Notes: generated from the letters alone by a model not told the origin. Counted from the first letter of the stretch, positions 16,808 through 25,508 are shown. The stretch: 64,000 nt of DNA from Bog-159 sp049516155 (GCA_049516155.1 JBEKTJ010000030.1:1-64000); one strand, 5' to 3'. Numbers and translations: made by a program.

Positions 16808-18084
16808 CGGCGCGCGAAACGCCGCGCAATCAGGAACAGCACCATACCCGCGCCGATCAGCACGGCCACCTGCGGCGCAAGCTGCAGAACAGGCTCATCG
16901 CGCCAGAATACTTTCGTATAACCATCGATGGCCCACGCGTTGAAGGTCAGCAGCCCCACCTTCTGCATGGCCTCCGGCATCAGGAAGCGCGGAAACATAC
17001 TGCCGCCGAGGGCCGACATGGTCAGGATGATCAGCGTGGAAATGGCGGCCTGCTGCGCCCGCGTATGTGAGACGCTGGCCAGCAGCATGCCGAACGATGC
17101 CACGGCGAAAGAGGTAGCCACGGTCATCACGATGAAGCCGGGCAGGTGCGAGAAGAGGTCCAGGTGGAAGACCGCGGCGCCCCACAGGAACATCAGCGTA
17201 AGTTGCGCGGAGGCCAGCAGCGCACTATATGCCATCTTGCCGGCCAGCAGGGTAGTCATGCTCACGCGCGCGCTCAGGATGCGGTCGAGCGCGCCGCTCT
17301 CGGCTTCATCCAAAAGAGTACCCCCGGCGGCGCTGGCAGTGAACAGCAGGAACATCACGCCGATCCCGGCCGCATAGAACGAAATCATGGAGCTTTGTTT
17401 TTTCTCGCCCACCACGTCGCGTATGTCCAGGGCCACGAATCCCGTATCTCGCTGCGGACCGGTCTGTGGGGCGGTTGCATTTTGCGGTATACGCGACATG
17501 GCCGTTTCGATGCTTTGACGCTGCTCGGGCGTCAGCCCGCCGCTGGCCCGCTCAAGATACTGCATGCCTACTTGGGCCACGGCGTCGGGCATGGAAGTCA
17601 TCACGACTTTTTGCAGGATTCCCGACACCATCTGGGCAGCTACCGGGTCGGAGCTGTCGTGCAGCAGCCGGATCGGTGTCCGATCGGGGCCGGGTCCGAA
17701 TGCCACGGGATGCGCGCCGAATCCTTTGGGGATGATCAGCGCGGCGGGGGCATCGCCTTGTTTCACAGCCGCTTCCGCGCCCGCTGCCGTATAAGCGGGC
17801 GGTACAGGCGCGCCCTTTTTCGCTTCGGCATGGGTGCTGGCCGCGAGCGAAGGCTCCTGCAGCAAAGCCTGAACCAGCCGCTCGGAGAGGGCGCTGCCAT
17901 CTTCATCCACCACTAGCACGTGGACCCGCGGTGTACCGCTGCCGCCCATGCCGCCGAAGATCGCGGCGAAGATGCTGAAAAACGTGACCGGTAAAATGAA
18001 TGACAGAATCAGCGCGCCGCGATCGCGGCGGAGCGCGCGGAAGCCGGTCAGCACGATGGCTGCGATCATTCTAATCATGCCCAT
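16792..18084 (-). CDS. ABC-2 type transporter permease
   Basis: 430-residue inner-membrane exporter subunit. The layout is typical of ABC-2 permeases of the drug/DrrB/YhhJ kind: one N-terminal helix (ALILSFILPVTFFSIFAAIFGG), a large extracytoplasmic domain of about 200 residues (VLVVDEDGSALSERLVQAL onwards), then five helices from MISFYAAGIGVMFLLFTASAAGG to VAVLIGAGMVLFLIARRF. The ATG overlaps the last base of the ATPase stop (TAATG), so the two are tightly coupled. Substrate unknown. Confidence 0.9.
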   Translation of the reverse strand: MGMIRMIAAIVLTGFRALRRDRGALILSFILPVTFFSIFAAIFGGMGGSGTPRVHVLVVDEDGSALSERLVQALLQEPSLAASTHAEAKKGAPVPPAYTAAGAEAAVKQGDAPAALIIPKGFGAHPVAFGPGPDRTPIRLLHDSSDPVAAQMVSGILQKVVMTSMPDAVAQVGMQYLERASGGLTPEQRQSIETAMSRIPQNATAPQTGPQRDTGFVALDIRDVVGEKKQSSMISFYAAGIGVMFLLFTASAAGGTLLDEAESGALDRILSARVSMTTLLAGKMAYSALLASAQLTLMFLWGAAVFHLDLFSHLPGFIVMTVATSFAVASFGMLLASVSHTRAQQAAISTLIILTMSALGGSMFPRFLMPEAMQKVGLLTFNAWAIDGYTKVFWRDEPVLQLAPQVAVLIGAGMVLFLIARRFARRWEYA

Positions 18085-19028
18085 TATTGTCGTAGATCCC
18101 TTCCGGTGAGTTGCAGAAAAACAGATTCGAGGTTGGGACGCCGCAGCACCACGTCGATCACTTCCAGGGCGTCGCGGCCCGCGGCGTCCAGCAGCGCGGC
18201 GATATCGGTCGGTTGCGCCACGGCGAAATGCGCGACGCCCTCGGCGCCTTCCTGCAGCGTGCCACCGTGGGCCGCGGTCCAGGCGGCGGCGTTTTCAACG
18301 GAAGAGGCGAATCGCATCAGTACATCGCTGCGTCGTCCGAACGATCTCTCGACCAGCTCTTCTTTAGTGCCCTGTGCGATCACGCAGCCATGGTCCATGA
18401 TGGCGATCGTATCGCAGAGGCGCTCGGCTTCTTCCATGTAATGCGTGGTGTAGATCGCCGTAGTGCCTTGGCTGCGCAGTTCTTCCACCATTTCGAAAAT
18501 GCGGTTGCGCGACTGCGGATCGACGCCCACCGTGGGCTCGTCAAGCAGCACCATGCGCGGCCGATGCACCAGCCCGGCCGCCATGTTGAGCCGCCGCCGC
18601 ATGCCGCCCGAGAGTGTCTTGACCGTAGCGCCGGCGCGGTCCGCCAGCGCGGCCCACTCGAGACACCATGCAACGCCATCGCGCAGGGCTTTGCCGCGCA
18701 GGCCCTGGTAGCGTCCGAAGGCTTCCAGATTCTCGCGGCTGGTAAGCAGCGGATACAACGCCAGGTCCTGCGGTACCCAACCCAACTCCGCGCGAGCCGC
18801 GGCGGAGCCAGCCGGTTGGCCGAAGACGCGGATGCTGCCGGAATCCGGACGGACGCGGCCGGCAATGCTGCGAATCAGCGTGGATTTGCCCGCGCCATTG
18901 GGACCCAGCAACCCGAGGCACGCGCGTTCCCGGACATCCAAAGATACGCCCGAAACCGCGGTCAAGTCGCCGAAGCGCTTAACGACGGAATCGATCCGCA
19001 GGGGGATTGCGTACATCGGAGAGGCCAT
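18084..19028 (-). CDS. ABC transporter ATP-binding protein
   Basis: ATPase partner of the ABC-2 permease. The start at 19028 (MASPMYAIPLRIDSVVKRF) gives 314 residues; the open frame extends to 19088, but that would run past the divergent ygiD start. Walker A is GLLGPNGAGKSTL, the Q-loop falls in WVPQDLALYPLLTSREN, the signature is TLSGGMRRRLNMA and Walker B is MVLLDEPTVGVDP. The switch His follows in IYTTHYMEEAERLCD. The C-terminal 90 residues match the extension common in multidrug and polyketide exporters. It is divergent from ygiD across only 19 bp. Confidence 0.93.
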   Translation of the reverse strand: MASPMYAIPLRIDSVVKRFGDLTAVSGVSLDVRERACLGLLGPNGAGKSTLIRSIAGRVRPDSGSIRVFGQPAGSAAARAELGWVPQDLALYPLLTSRENLEAFGRYQGLRGKALRDGVAWCLEWAALADRAGATVKTLSGGMRRRLNMAAGLVHRPRMVLLDEPTVGVDPQSRNRIFEMVEELRSQGTTAIYTTHYMEEAERLCDTIAIMDHGCVIAQGTKEELVERSFGRRSDVLMRFASSVENAAAWTAAHGGTLQEGAEGVAHFAVAQPTDIAALLDAAGRDALEVIDVVLRRPNLESVFLQLTGRDLRQ

Positions 19029-19047
19029 GCAACGATGATACACATAG

Positions 19048-19821
19048 ATGCTGACTCCCGCCATTTTCTTCGGCCACGGCAATCCCATGAACGCTGTGTT
19101 GCAGAACGGCTACACAGAGGCGTGGGCCGACATGGGGCGCAAGATGGCGCGCCCGAAGGCCATCCTGAGCATATCGGCACATTGGTTTGTGCCGCAAACG
19201 GGTATCACGGTCACCACCGCGCCCAGGACCATCCACGACTTCGGGGGCTTCCCGCGGGAATTGTATCAGGTGAATTATCCGGCGCCCGGCGATCCCGATC
19301 TGGCGCGTCAGGTGCAAGAACTGCTGTTTCCGTCGCCCGTTTCGCTCGATGAAAGCTGGGGCCTCGATCACGGTACATGGTCGGTGCTGTGCCACCTGTA
19401 TCCGCACGCCGACATCCCGGTGGTGCAGCTCAGCATCGATGAGACGCAGCCGCCCCGCTACCACTACGAGATTGGCCGGCGCCTGGCGCCTCTACGCGAA
19501 GAAGGCGTGCTGATCGTGGGCAGCGGCAATCTGGTGCATAACCTGCACGCGTACGCCTGGGGACGGCACATTGTGGAACCGTTTGACTGGGCCGTAAAGT
19601 TCGAACAACGGGCGCGCGCGATGATTCTCGCGGGCGAGCATACGCCGCTCGTCAATTACGAACGGATGGGACGGGAAGCGCGGCTGTCGATTCCCACGCC
19701 CGACCACTACCTGCCACTGCTTTATGTCATCGCGTCGCGCCAGCCGGGCGAGGCGGTCGGCTTCCCCGTGGAAGGCGTGGATGGCGGATCGATATCCATG
19801 CTCGCGGTGCAGATTGGGTAG
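19048..19821 (+). CDS. ygiD: 4,5-DOPA dioxygenase extradiol family protein (YgiD-like)
   Basis: 257-residue class III extradiol ring-cleavage dioxygenase family member. Features are FFGHGNPMNAV at the N-terminus, LSISAHWFVPQTGITVT, IHDFGGFPRELYQVNYPAPGDP, GLDHGTWSVLCHLYPHADIPVVQLSID and VGSGNLVHNLHAYAW. The metal-ligand histidines (GHGNP, SAHW, DHGTW) are all present. YgiD in E. coli cleaves DOPA in vitro, but the natural substrate of most members is unknown. The short shared promoter gap with the ABC exporter suggests nothing firm. Confidence 0.9.
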   Translation: MLTPAIFFGHGNPMNAVLQNGYTEAWADMGRKMARPKAILSISAHWFVPQTGITVTTAPRTIHDFGGFPRELYQVNYPAPGDPDLARQVQELLFPSPVSLDESWGLDHGTWSVLCHLYPHADIPVVQLSIDETQPPRYHYEIGRRLAPLREEGVLIVGSGNLVHNLHAYAWGRHIVEPFDWAVKFEQRARAMILAGEHTPLVNYERMGREARLSIPTPDHYLPLLYVIASRQPGEAVGFPVEGVDGGSISMLAVQIG

Positions 19822-19826
19822 CGCGG

Positions 19827-20420
19827 ATGGGATGGGGTGTATTTGAATTGGGTATGCACTTGTTGGTGAACGACCTTCACGGAATCGTGAAGGCGCTTAC
19901 CGATGCCGGGGTGCGTTTTGAAGTGGTCGGTGGCGTTGCCGTCAATGCCCATATTTTTTCGCTGCATCGCAGTCGTTCATTTGTGACTCGTGACATTGAC
20001 GTACTGATCCATCGTAACGACCTAGAGCGAGCCGCAAAGGCTGCGGAGCCGCTTGGGTATCGTGCGAGGAAAATGATGGGTGGGTACACGTTGATACGTC
20101 CTGAACAGGAGCTCGCCGAGGCAGTGCATCTACTCTTCGTCGGCGAGAAGTCGAAATCGACGCAACCCTTTCCTCACCCGGAACTTCACCCGGAACTAAA
20201 ATACCTGTTCGATATCGCCATTCCCGTTGCCCCTTTGCAGGACCTGCTTCACATGAAGCTGAATTCTCTGCGGCCCAAAGATATAATCCATCTGGAAACG
20301 TTGGACGACGTGGGCCTCATCACGCCGGCTCTTGAAAGCGAACTACCACTGGCATTGCGGGACCGGTTGAAGGAAGCACGAAAGGTAATTGCCGAGAACA
20401 GACCTGACGTTGAGGGTTGA
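19827..20420 (+). CDS. Nucleotidyltransferase-fold protein (MNT/AbiEii-like)
   Basis: Up to 197 residues; the true start may be the ATG at 19854 (MHLLVNDLHGIVKAL). The nucleotidyltransferase signature is present: FEVVGGVAVNAHIF, then the metal site TRDIDVLIH (Asp-x-Asp) about 25 residues on, and RAAKAAEPLGYRARKM. The helix-rich C-terminal half carries LQDLLHMKLNSLRPKDIIHLETL, like DUF6036/AbiEii proteins. Such proteins are often toxins paired with a small antitoxin, but no antitoxin-like partner is adjacent, so a housekeeping or orphan role is possible. Confidence 0.72.
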   Translation: MGWGVFELGMHLLVNDLHGIVKALTDAGVRFEVVGGVAVNAHIFSLHRSRSFVTRDIDVLIHRNDLERAAKAAEPLGYRARKMMGGYTLIRPEQELAEAVHLLFVGEKSKSTQPFPHPELHPELKYLFDIAIPVAPLQDLLHMKLNSLRPKDIIHLETLDDVGLITPALESELPLALRDRLKEARKVIAENRPDVEG

Positions 20421-20487
20421 GGCTGAGTTGGCGCCTGCCGAGTGAAACGTAACTCGCTTTCGGGTAATATAGTCTGAAAGGAGGCCT

Positions 20488-20589
20488 ATGTTTCGTCTGG
20501 CAACCCGCAAAGTGGCGGGGGGCGCTTGGGCCCTGGCCGTATCCGCGCAGACCGCGCCGCCGGCCCAGCCTTGTGAGGAGAAGCGCTGA
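20488..20589 (+). CDS. Possible 33-codon leader ORF upstream of rsmI
   Basis: ATG at 20488 preceded by a near-perfect ribosome binding site (AAAGGAGG, 20477-20484). It encodes a 33-residue peptide starting MFRLATRKVAGGAWALAVSA and ending at TGA 20587-20589. The stop overlaps the apparent CTG start of rsmI. It may work only to deliver ribosomes to rsmI. The peptide looks like a remnant signal peptide and could instead be the relic of a lost gene. Function unproven. Confidence 0.4.
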   Translation: MFRLATRKVAGGAWALAVSAQTAPPAQPCEEKR

Positions 20590-21476
20590 GCGGCACGCTC
20601 TACCTGGTGGGCACGCCCATCGGCAACCTGGAAGACATCACTTTTCGCGCCGTGCGCGTGCTGAAAGAAGCGGACCTGATCGCTTGCGAGGACACCCGGC
20701 AGACTCGCAAACTACTGGATCGTTATGGAATCGGCAAGCCGACGATCAGCTATCACGAGCACAACGAGGCGCAGCGCAGCGCGGAACTGATCGCCAAACT
20801 GATCGACGGGACCGTGGTGGCGCTAGTCTCCGATGCCGGCATGCCGCTAATCTCCGACCCAGGCTACCGGCTGGTGCGCGCGGCGATCGATAGCGGTATC
20901 CGGGTGGAGGCGGTGCCTGGCGCGTCCGCCGTGTTGACCGCGCTGGCGGCGTCCGGCCTGGCCACGGACAGCTTCCATTTCGGCGGTTTCCTACCAGCGA
21001 AGTCGGGCCAGCGGCTGCGCGCGCTGGAAGCCCTGAAGGACGAGACGGCCACGCTGATCTTTTACGAAGCTCCGCATCGTATTGTGGAGACGCTGGCGGC
21101 GGTTGAGCAGGCTCTGGGCGACCGGCCGGTGGTAGTCGCACGCGAACTCACCAAAATGCATGAAGAGTTCCTGCGCGGCACGGCGGCGGAGATTCGCGCC
21201 ACGCTCGCGGCGCGGGAATCGGTGAAGGGCGAGATCACATTGTTGATCGGCAAGCGTACCGGCGCGGCGCAGGATGGCACCTCGCTCACAGAGGCCGTGG
21301 AAGCGTGCCTGAGCCAGGGAATGAGCCGCATGGATGCGATCAAGACAGTGGCGCATCGCCGCGGCTTGTCGAAACGGGAGGTGTATGCGGAGTTGGAGAA
21401 GTTGAAAGCAGGAGACAGAAGTCAGGAGTCAGTAGACAGAAGCCGGGAGTCAGGAGACAGAAGGCGGAAGACCTAA
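20586..21476 (+). CDS. rsmI: 16S rRNA (cytidine-1402-2'-O)-methyltransferase RsmI
   Basis: SAM-dependent methyltransferase modifying C1402 of 16S rRNA. Homology begins at SGTLYLVGTPIGNLEDITFRAVRVL, as in all RsmI proteins. The only initiator that keeps this strand is CTG at 20586, with GAGGAG just upstream; GTG at 20607 would delete the first beta strand. Further family blocks are ACEDTRQTRKLL, YHEHNE, VALVSDAGMPLISDPGYRLV, VPGASAVLTALAASGL, FGGFLPAK, TLIFYEAPHRI and ARELTKMHEEF. The last 20 or so residues (from about AGDRSQES) are encoded by the CTCCTG repeat. This 3' end overlaps the convergent doxX frame by 137 bp. Confidence 0.92.
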   Translation: MSGTLYLVGTPIGNLEDITFRAVRVLKEADLIACEDTRQTRKLLDRYGIGKPTISYHEHNEAQRSAELIAKLIDGTVVALVSDAGMPLISDPGYRLVRAAIDSGIRVEAVPGASAVLTALAASGLATDSFHFGGFLPAKSGQRLRALEALKDETATLIFYEAPHRIVETLAAVEQALGDRPVVVARELTKMHEEFLRGTAAEIRATLAARESVKGEITLLIGKRTGAAQDGTSLTEAVEACLSQGMSRMDAIKTVAHRRGLSKREVYAELEKLKAGDRSQESVDRSRESGDRRRKT

Positions 21477-21816
21477 GCGCAAGGCTAGCGCCGCGGCGGC
21501 AAACACCAACATTAAATGCGGCGGATCCGATGCCCTTGAAGTCTCCGGCTCGCAGGTGCGACACGATGGCTCCCACGAAATAGAGGACCAGACCGATTCC
21601 CGCGGCGATTCCGAGTGGCGGCCACCAGATTCCGGCCACCAAGCCCACTGCGCCCGCAAATTCGCAGGCGGCCAATAGGGCAAAATACTTGAAGGGGATG
21701 CGTAGAGTCTCATGGAGCACCTTAACCTGCCGCGGATCGCGCCGAATCTTGCCGACGCCGGAAAACGACACGAGCAGCGCGAACACCAGCGTCGTCGCTA
21801 GATAAGCAAGATGCAT
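21340..21816 (-). CDS. DoxX-like family membrane protein
   Basis: 158 residues. The first 110 form a four-helix DoxX-like membrane domain: YLATTLVFALLVSFSGVGKI, FKYFALLAACEFAGAVGLVAGI, PPLGIAAGIGLVLYFVGAIVSHL and FKGIGSAAFNVGVC. The segment VLHETLRIPFKYFALLAACE is typical of the family. The last 45 residues (from about SAFCLLTPGFCLLTPDFC) are encoded by the repeat at 21412-21475 and by the sense complement of rsmI, so the protein probably ended earlier in ancestral form. The start overlaps the upstream secreted-protein gene by 19 bp. Confidence 0.78.
   Translation of the reverse strand: MHLAYLATTLVFALLVSFSGVGKIRRDPRQVKVLHETLRIPFKYFALLAACEFAGAVGLVAGIWWPPLGIAAGIGLVLYFVGAIVSHLRAGDFKGIGSAAFNVGVCRRGASLALRSSAFCLLTPGFCLLTPDFCLLLSTSPTPHTPPVSTSRGDAPLS
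21412..21475. repeat. CTCCTG-type repeat inside two convergent gene ends
   Basis: Degenerate repeats of the words CAGGAGACAGAAG, CAGGAGTCAG and CAGAAG, the reverse complement of the family seen at 7504-7540. It encodes the C-terminal tails of both RsmI (plus strand) and the DoxX protein (minus strand). Confidence 0.8.
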
Positions 21817-22178
21817 GCCGCGCCGACGTTCAGCGCCGACAACTTCTGATCGCCGTCTCGGGTGGCGTCCAGCGAGATGTGCATACCCGGTTCGATATCG
21901 GATGGCTTAATCGGCTGGTCGTCTTTTGAAAATTTCGTTTTCTTGGAGAGCCGGAAGGTAAGGCTCTGCGGTTCCGCACCGGGGTCGGCGGGATCCAGGT
22001 CCACCGTTAGTTCCTTCTTGGTGAGCGTCTTCACCGTCCCGTTGAAAGTGACTGCGGGGCCGGTATAGGGACCCGAGGTTGCGGTGGCCGAGCCCAACCG
22101 CCGCCGGGAATACTGCGCCGGCAGCCGCCCCGGCAGGCAGAGCCCCAGAAGCACCATGAGGATCGTAATATGCCGCAT
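21798..22178 (-). CDS. Small secreted protein, DUF5666-like beta fold, unknown role
   Basis: 126 residues from the ATG at 22178, which opens into a signal peptide MRHITILMVLLGLCLPGRLPAQ. The long frame to 22781 is rejected because it is antisense to the Gly-rich gene. The mature part (VTFNGTVKTLTKKELTVDLD, LTFRLSKKTKFSKDDQPIKPSDIEPGMHISLDATRDGDQKLSALNV) looks like a small beta-barrel of the kind in DUF5666 and similar proteins, where LxFxLSKxTKF and IxPGxxVxV repeat. It is upstream of and overlaps doxX, forming a two-gene operon, divergent from the next gene. Confidence 0.72.
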   Translation of the reverse strand: MRHITILMVLLGLCLPGRLPAQYSRRRLGSATATSGPYTGPAVTFNGTVKTLTKKELTVDLDPADPGAEPQSLTFRLSKKTKFSKDDQPIKPSDIEPGMHISLDATRDGDQKLSALNVGAACILLI

Positions 22179-22262
22179 GCATTCATTTTCGCAGAATCTT
22201 GTGAAATATCTACTGCAACCTTCCGCGCCGCTGTGCACGTCTGAACCTGTTAGGACAAAACC

Positions 22263-23084
22263 ATGCCTCAAAATCCCGGACTTACCCGCCGTGGACTCGT
22301 GATGCTGGCGGCCGGCGCCATTCCCTCCGGTTTTCGGCTCTACGCCGCCAACTCGGACTTCTGGAACAAGAAGGACCCGGCGAATTGGTCTTCCGACGAG
22401 ATCGATAAGCTGGTGACAAAATCGCCTTGGGCCAAGCAAGTCAACGCTTCTTCGCCCGCGATGAGCCGCGGGTATGGCGACAATGGTGGCAGCGGCGGTG
22501 GCGGCATGGGCGATCCCGGAATCGGCGGCACTGGCGGCGGTTACCCCGGTGGCGGCGGAGGCTACCCCGGCGGGGGCATGGGCGGTGGCGGCCGCGGTAT
22601 GGGCGGCGGCGGCAGACGCGGGGGAGCCGGTCAGATGCCCATATCGTATACGGCGACAGTTCGTTGGGAGAGCGCCAAACCCGTTCAGGAGGCCTTGAAA
22701 ACGCCTTTGCCGGAAGGACTCGCGGGCGCGTATGTTATCAGCGTTAGCGGTGTTCCCGTTCTGCAACCGGGCCGCCAGCACTCCGACGATGGGGACAGCG
22801 ATACTACGGTATCGAAGGGCTTGAGCGATGAAGTCCTGGATCGCATCAAGAACCTGACTTATCTGGAGCCCAAGGGAAAGTCGGCGGCGCAGCCTAGTGT
22901 GGTGCAGAAAGGGGCAATTTCGAGTTCCGGAAGACCCACGTTACTGTTTGGTTTTCCGCGCGACGTGGTCCCCTTGACCGCGGACGACAAAGAGGTGGCG
23001 TTCACCACGAAGCTGGGCGGAGTCGAGGTCAAGACCAAGTTCAACCTGAAAGACATGATGTATCGGAACGAGCTGGCGCTGTAG
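22263..23084 (+). CDS. Exported Gly-rich protein, unknown function
   Basis: 273 residues. The N-terminus (LTRRGLVMLAAGAIPSGFRLYA) has twin arginines before a hydrophobic stretch, suggesting Tat export. FWNKKDPANWSSDEIDKLVTKSPWAKQV (about 31-58) is followed by a Gly-rich low-complexity block of about 55 residues (GGYPGGGGGYPGGGM type), then a beta-rich C-terminal domain (PISYTATVRWESAKPVQEALK to FTTKLGGVEVKTKFNLKDMMYRNELAL). The first and last blocks are familiar from acidobacterial secreted proteins, but no function is known. Confidence 0.75.
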   Translation: MPQNPGLTRRGLVMLAAGAIPSGFRLYAANSDFWNKKDPANWSSDEIDKLVTKSPWAKQVNASSPAMSRGYGDNGGSGGGGMGDPGIGGTGGGYPGGGGGYPGGGMGGGGRGMGGGGRRGGAGQMPISYTATVRWESAKPVQEALKTPLPEGLAGAYVISVSGVPVLQPGRQHSDDGDSDTTVSKGLSDEVLDRIKNLTYLEPKGKSAAQPSVVQKGAISSSGRPTLLFGFPRDVVPLTADDKEVAFTTKLGGVEVKTKFNLKDMMYRNELAL

Positions 23085-23220
23085 AAATGTTCACGATCCT
23101 AAAGTCTGTATTATTCGGCTAAAGTACTGTGTTACAAGATTTTACAAAGCCTTAACAGCAAGGGGGTAACGCACCGGCGCCGCTCCGCGTTTTCAGTTCC
23201 ATAGGTCTTCGCGGCCCTCA

Positions 23221-23490
23221 ATGTTGCGTTTCACTTCCAAATCGGCAGTTGCGGACTTCAACGTCCCCGATGAAGTGGAGAGTTGCTTGGCGCTCGCCCG
23301 AGCGACGCAGGCTTTGGTCGCCGCCAGCGATCGATTGGCCGCCGCGCGCTCCGCCGTAGAACTCGTCAAGGCTTATGATAGAGTTCTGGAGAATACTCGA
23401 CTCGTCCCGCTTTCCCTGCCGGAACAGCAGCGCGTGCGCGATCGACTAACGCCGGTGGCGGAGCTGCTTCGAAAATACAGGCTCCGTTGA
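23221..23490 (+). CDS. Small helical hypothetical protein
   Basis: 89 residues, mostly alpha-helical and Ala-rich (VESCLALARATQALVAASDRLAAARSAVELVKAYDRVLENTRLV, then LPEQQRVRDRLTPVAELLRKYRLR). It has no signal or motif. The TGA (23488-23490) overlaps a possible TTG start of the next gene. A decayed copy of part of its DNA occurs at 25509-25560, before the second NHL gene, showing that the tandem duplication started inside this gene. It may be a real small protein or a former part of the NHL locus. Confidence 0.55.
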   Translation: MLRFTSKSAVADFNVPDEVESCLALARATQALVAASDRLAAARSAVELVKAYDRVLENTRLVPLSLPEQQRVRDRLTPVAELLRKYRLR

Positions 23491-23522
23491 GCGCCGGGCA
23501 ACAAAAGGGGGGTCCACCCAAA

Positions 23523-25469
23523 GTGGTTCAACAACCGATTCATTCGGATAGACGGCATCGAAATTATTTATTCGCAATCGCATTCTTATTTCTAGCTGTG
23601 GTTCCGGTCTGGTGCCAGGCGCCGCCCGCATACACCATCTCGACTATAGCCGGACAACTTGGCCAGCAAGGCAATTATTCCGGCGACGGAGGGCCGGCCA
23701 CGAACGCGTTCCTTTTCGGCCCATCCGACGTGATCGTCGATTCCTCGGGCAACATCTACTTTTGCGATACGGTCAACAATCGGATTCGCGAGGTCATGCC
23801 CAACAGCGGCGCCATCGATAACTGGCTGATCAATACCGTGGCGGGCGACGGCACCCCTGGGTACGCCGGGGACGGAACATTGGCCACGGCCACAGGTACC
23901 GAGCTTTACAGCCCAACGGGAATCGTGTTTGACCACAGCGGCAAGCTCTACATTGCGGATACCTACAATTTTGTGGTTCGGTTAGTGACCACATCGACTG
24001 GAATCATATCGACGGTCGCCGGAGAAAACACCTTAGGCCCCGGCTTTAGCGGCGACCTGGGCCCCGCGACCAGCGCGCAGCTTGACAATCCATCCGGTGT
24101 GGCCGTGGATTCCGCGGGCAATATGTACATCGCCGACCCGCCGAACAATGTAGTGCGCGTGGTGTGTCAGACTCAGACGCCGCCCTCTTGCGGCGGTTTG
24201 GCCTCCGGGGATATCAACACCTTCGCGGGAAGTTACGTGCAGGGCGCCGACTACACCGGAGATAACGGTCCCGCGGCCAAGGCGTTGCTCAACGATCCCG
24301 TAGCCGTGCTGCTCGACGCGACTGCGGCTAACCTTTATATTTCAGATTCGGGCAACAACGCGATCCGCAAAGTCAGCCTGACTACCGGCATCATCACCAC
24401 CGTTGTCGGCGACGGCACTGGCAATCCCGGTTACCTGGGCGACAATGGACCGGCGACCAAGGCGGAGCTCGATAGCCCGAAGGGCCTCGCCTTGGATTCC
24501 GCCGGCAATCTCTATATCGCGGATCACGATAATTCCGTAATCCGAATGGTGAACGCGGGTGGCACCATTTACACGATCGCCGGGCACGAAGCCGCCGGCC
24601 CCGGCGACTTTGGGGACGGCGGTCCGGCCCTCAGCGCGCAACTGAACTTTCCCTCCGGTGTGGCGGCGTATGGCGGAACGATCTACATCGCGGACAACTC
24701 GAATAATGCGATCCGGATGCTGACTCCGGCGCAGGTCCCGCAGATCAATGCAGGCGGCGTGGTGAACGATGCCAGCTATTCGGCGCCGGTGGTTCCCGGC
24801 AGCATCGCCGCTGTTTTCGGGACTTTTTTCCTGACCGCCTCCTCGTCGGACACGGCCCTGCCACTCGCTACTACCCTGCAGAATCTCTCGTTTGAATTCG
24901 GCGGAACCCAGGGCTTCGGAAGTATCGGTATGGCGCCTTTGTATTTCGTTTCGGGCGGGCAGGCTAACGTTCAGATACCTTGGGAGGCGGACGGACAATC
25001 GTCGGTAACGGTGGCCGCTGTGTTGAACGGCACGGCGGGCACGAGCCAGGCAGTGAATGTGGCGGCCTTCGCACCGGCCATTTTCACCCTGAATTCCGAG
25101 GGCACCGGGCCGGGCGCCATCCTGGATTCCTCATATCGTCTGGTGAATGCATCCAACCCGGCGATCGCCGGCACGACTACCATCCTCATCTACTGCACCG
25201 GTCTGGGGCAGGTGAGCGCGAATCAACCTGCGACTGGCGCAGCGGCATCCAGCACGGCACTGGCGCCCACAACCACCCCGGCGACGGTTAGCATCGGCGG
25301 CGTGTCGGAAGCGGCGTCGTTCTCCGGTCTGGCGCCGGGCTTCGTGGGACTCTACCAGGTCAACGCCCTGGTGCCGGCGGGGGTAACTCCGGGTAGCACC
25401 GTTCCCGTTACGATCTCCATCGGCGGTGTGACTTCAAACACCGTTACTATCGTGGTCGCGGCGCAGTAA
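23523..25469 (+). CDS. Secreted NHL-repeat protein with Solibacter-type C-terminal domain (copy 1)
   Basis: 648 residues from a GTG at 23523, preceded by a GGGGGG ribosome site 9 bp upstream; a TTG at 23487 is the alternative. The signal segment is NYLFAIAFLFLAVVPVWCQ. Six NHL blades follow, each with GDGGPAT..L..PSGVAVDSAGNxYIADxxNNxIRxV. The last 230 residues are the TIGR03437 domain: INAGGVVNDASYSAPVVPGSIAAVFG, VSGGQANVQIPWE, AFAPAIFTLNSEGTGPGAILD, TTILIYCTGLG and GLYQVNALVPAGVTPG. The protein is exported and probably binds a ligand or surface through the propeller; no enzymatic residues are seen. It is paralogous to the next gene. Confidence 0.88.
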   Translation: MVQQPIHSDRRHRNYLFAIAFLFLAVVPVWCQAPPAYTISTIAGQLGQQGNYSGDGGPATNAFLFGPSDVIVDSSGNIYFCDTVNNRIREVMPNSGAIDNWLINTVAGDGTPGYAGDGTLATATGTELYSPTGIVFDHSGKLYIADTYNFVVRLVTTSTGIISTVAGENTLGPGFSGDLGPATSAQLDNPSGVAVDSAGNMYIADPPNNVVRVVCQTQTPPSCGGLASGDINTFAGSYVQGADYTGDNGPAAKALLNDPVAVLLDATAANLYISDSGNNAIRKVSLTTGIITTVVGDGTGNPGYLGDNGPATKAELDSPKGLALDSAGNLYIADHDNSVIRMVNAGGTIYTIAGHEAAGPGDFGDGGPALSAQLNFPSGVAAYGGTIYIADNSNNAIRMLTPAQVPQINAGGVVNDASYSAPVVPGSIAAVFGTFFLTASSSDTALPLATTLQNLSFEFGGTQGFGSIGMAPLYFVSGGQANVQIPWEADGQSSVTVAAVLNGTAGTSQAVNVAAFAPAIFTLNSEGTGPGAILDSSYRLVNASNPAIAGTTTILIYCTGLGQVSANQPATGAAASSTALAPTTTPATVSIGGVSEAASFSGLAPGFVGLYQVNALVPAGVTPGSTVPVTISIGGVTSNTVTIVVAAQ

Positions 25470-25508
25470 GCGGAGCCGCCGCGCGTCCAGCGGTTGGGAC
25501 GCGGCAAG

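Noticed and set aside
18111..19352. 413-codon plus-strand frame
   Set aside because: Antisense to the ABC ATPase and out of frame with ygiD; no recognisable motif.
22179..22781. Ala/His-rich extension of the small secreted protein
   Set aside because: Antisense to the Gly-rich gene; a proper signal peptide starts at 22178.
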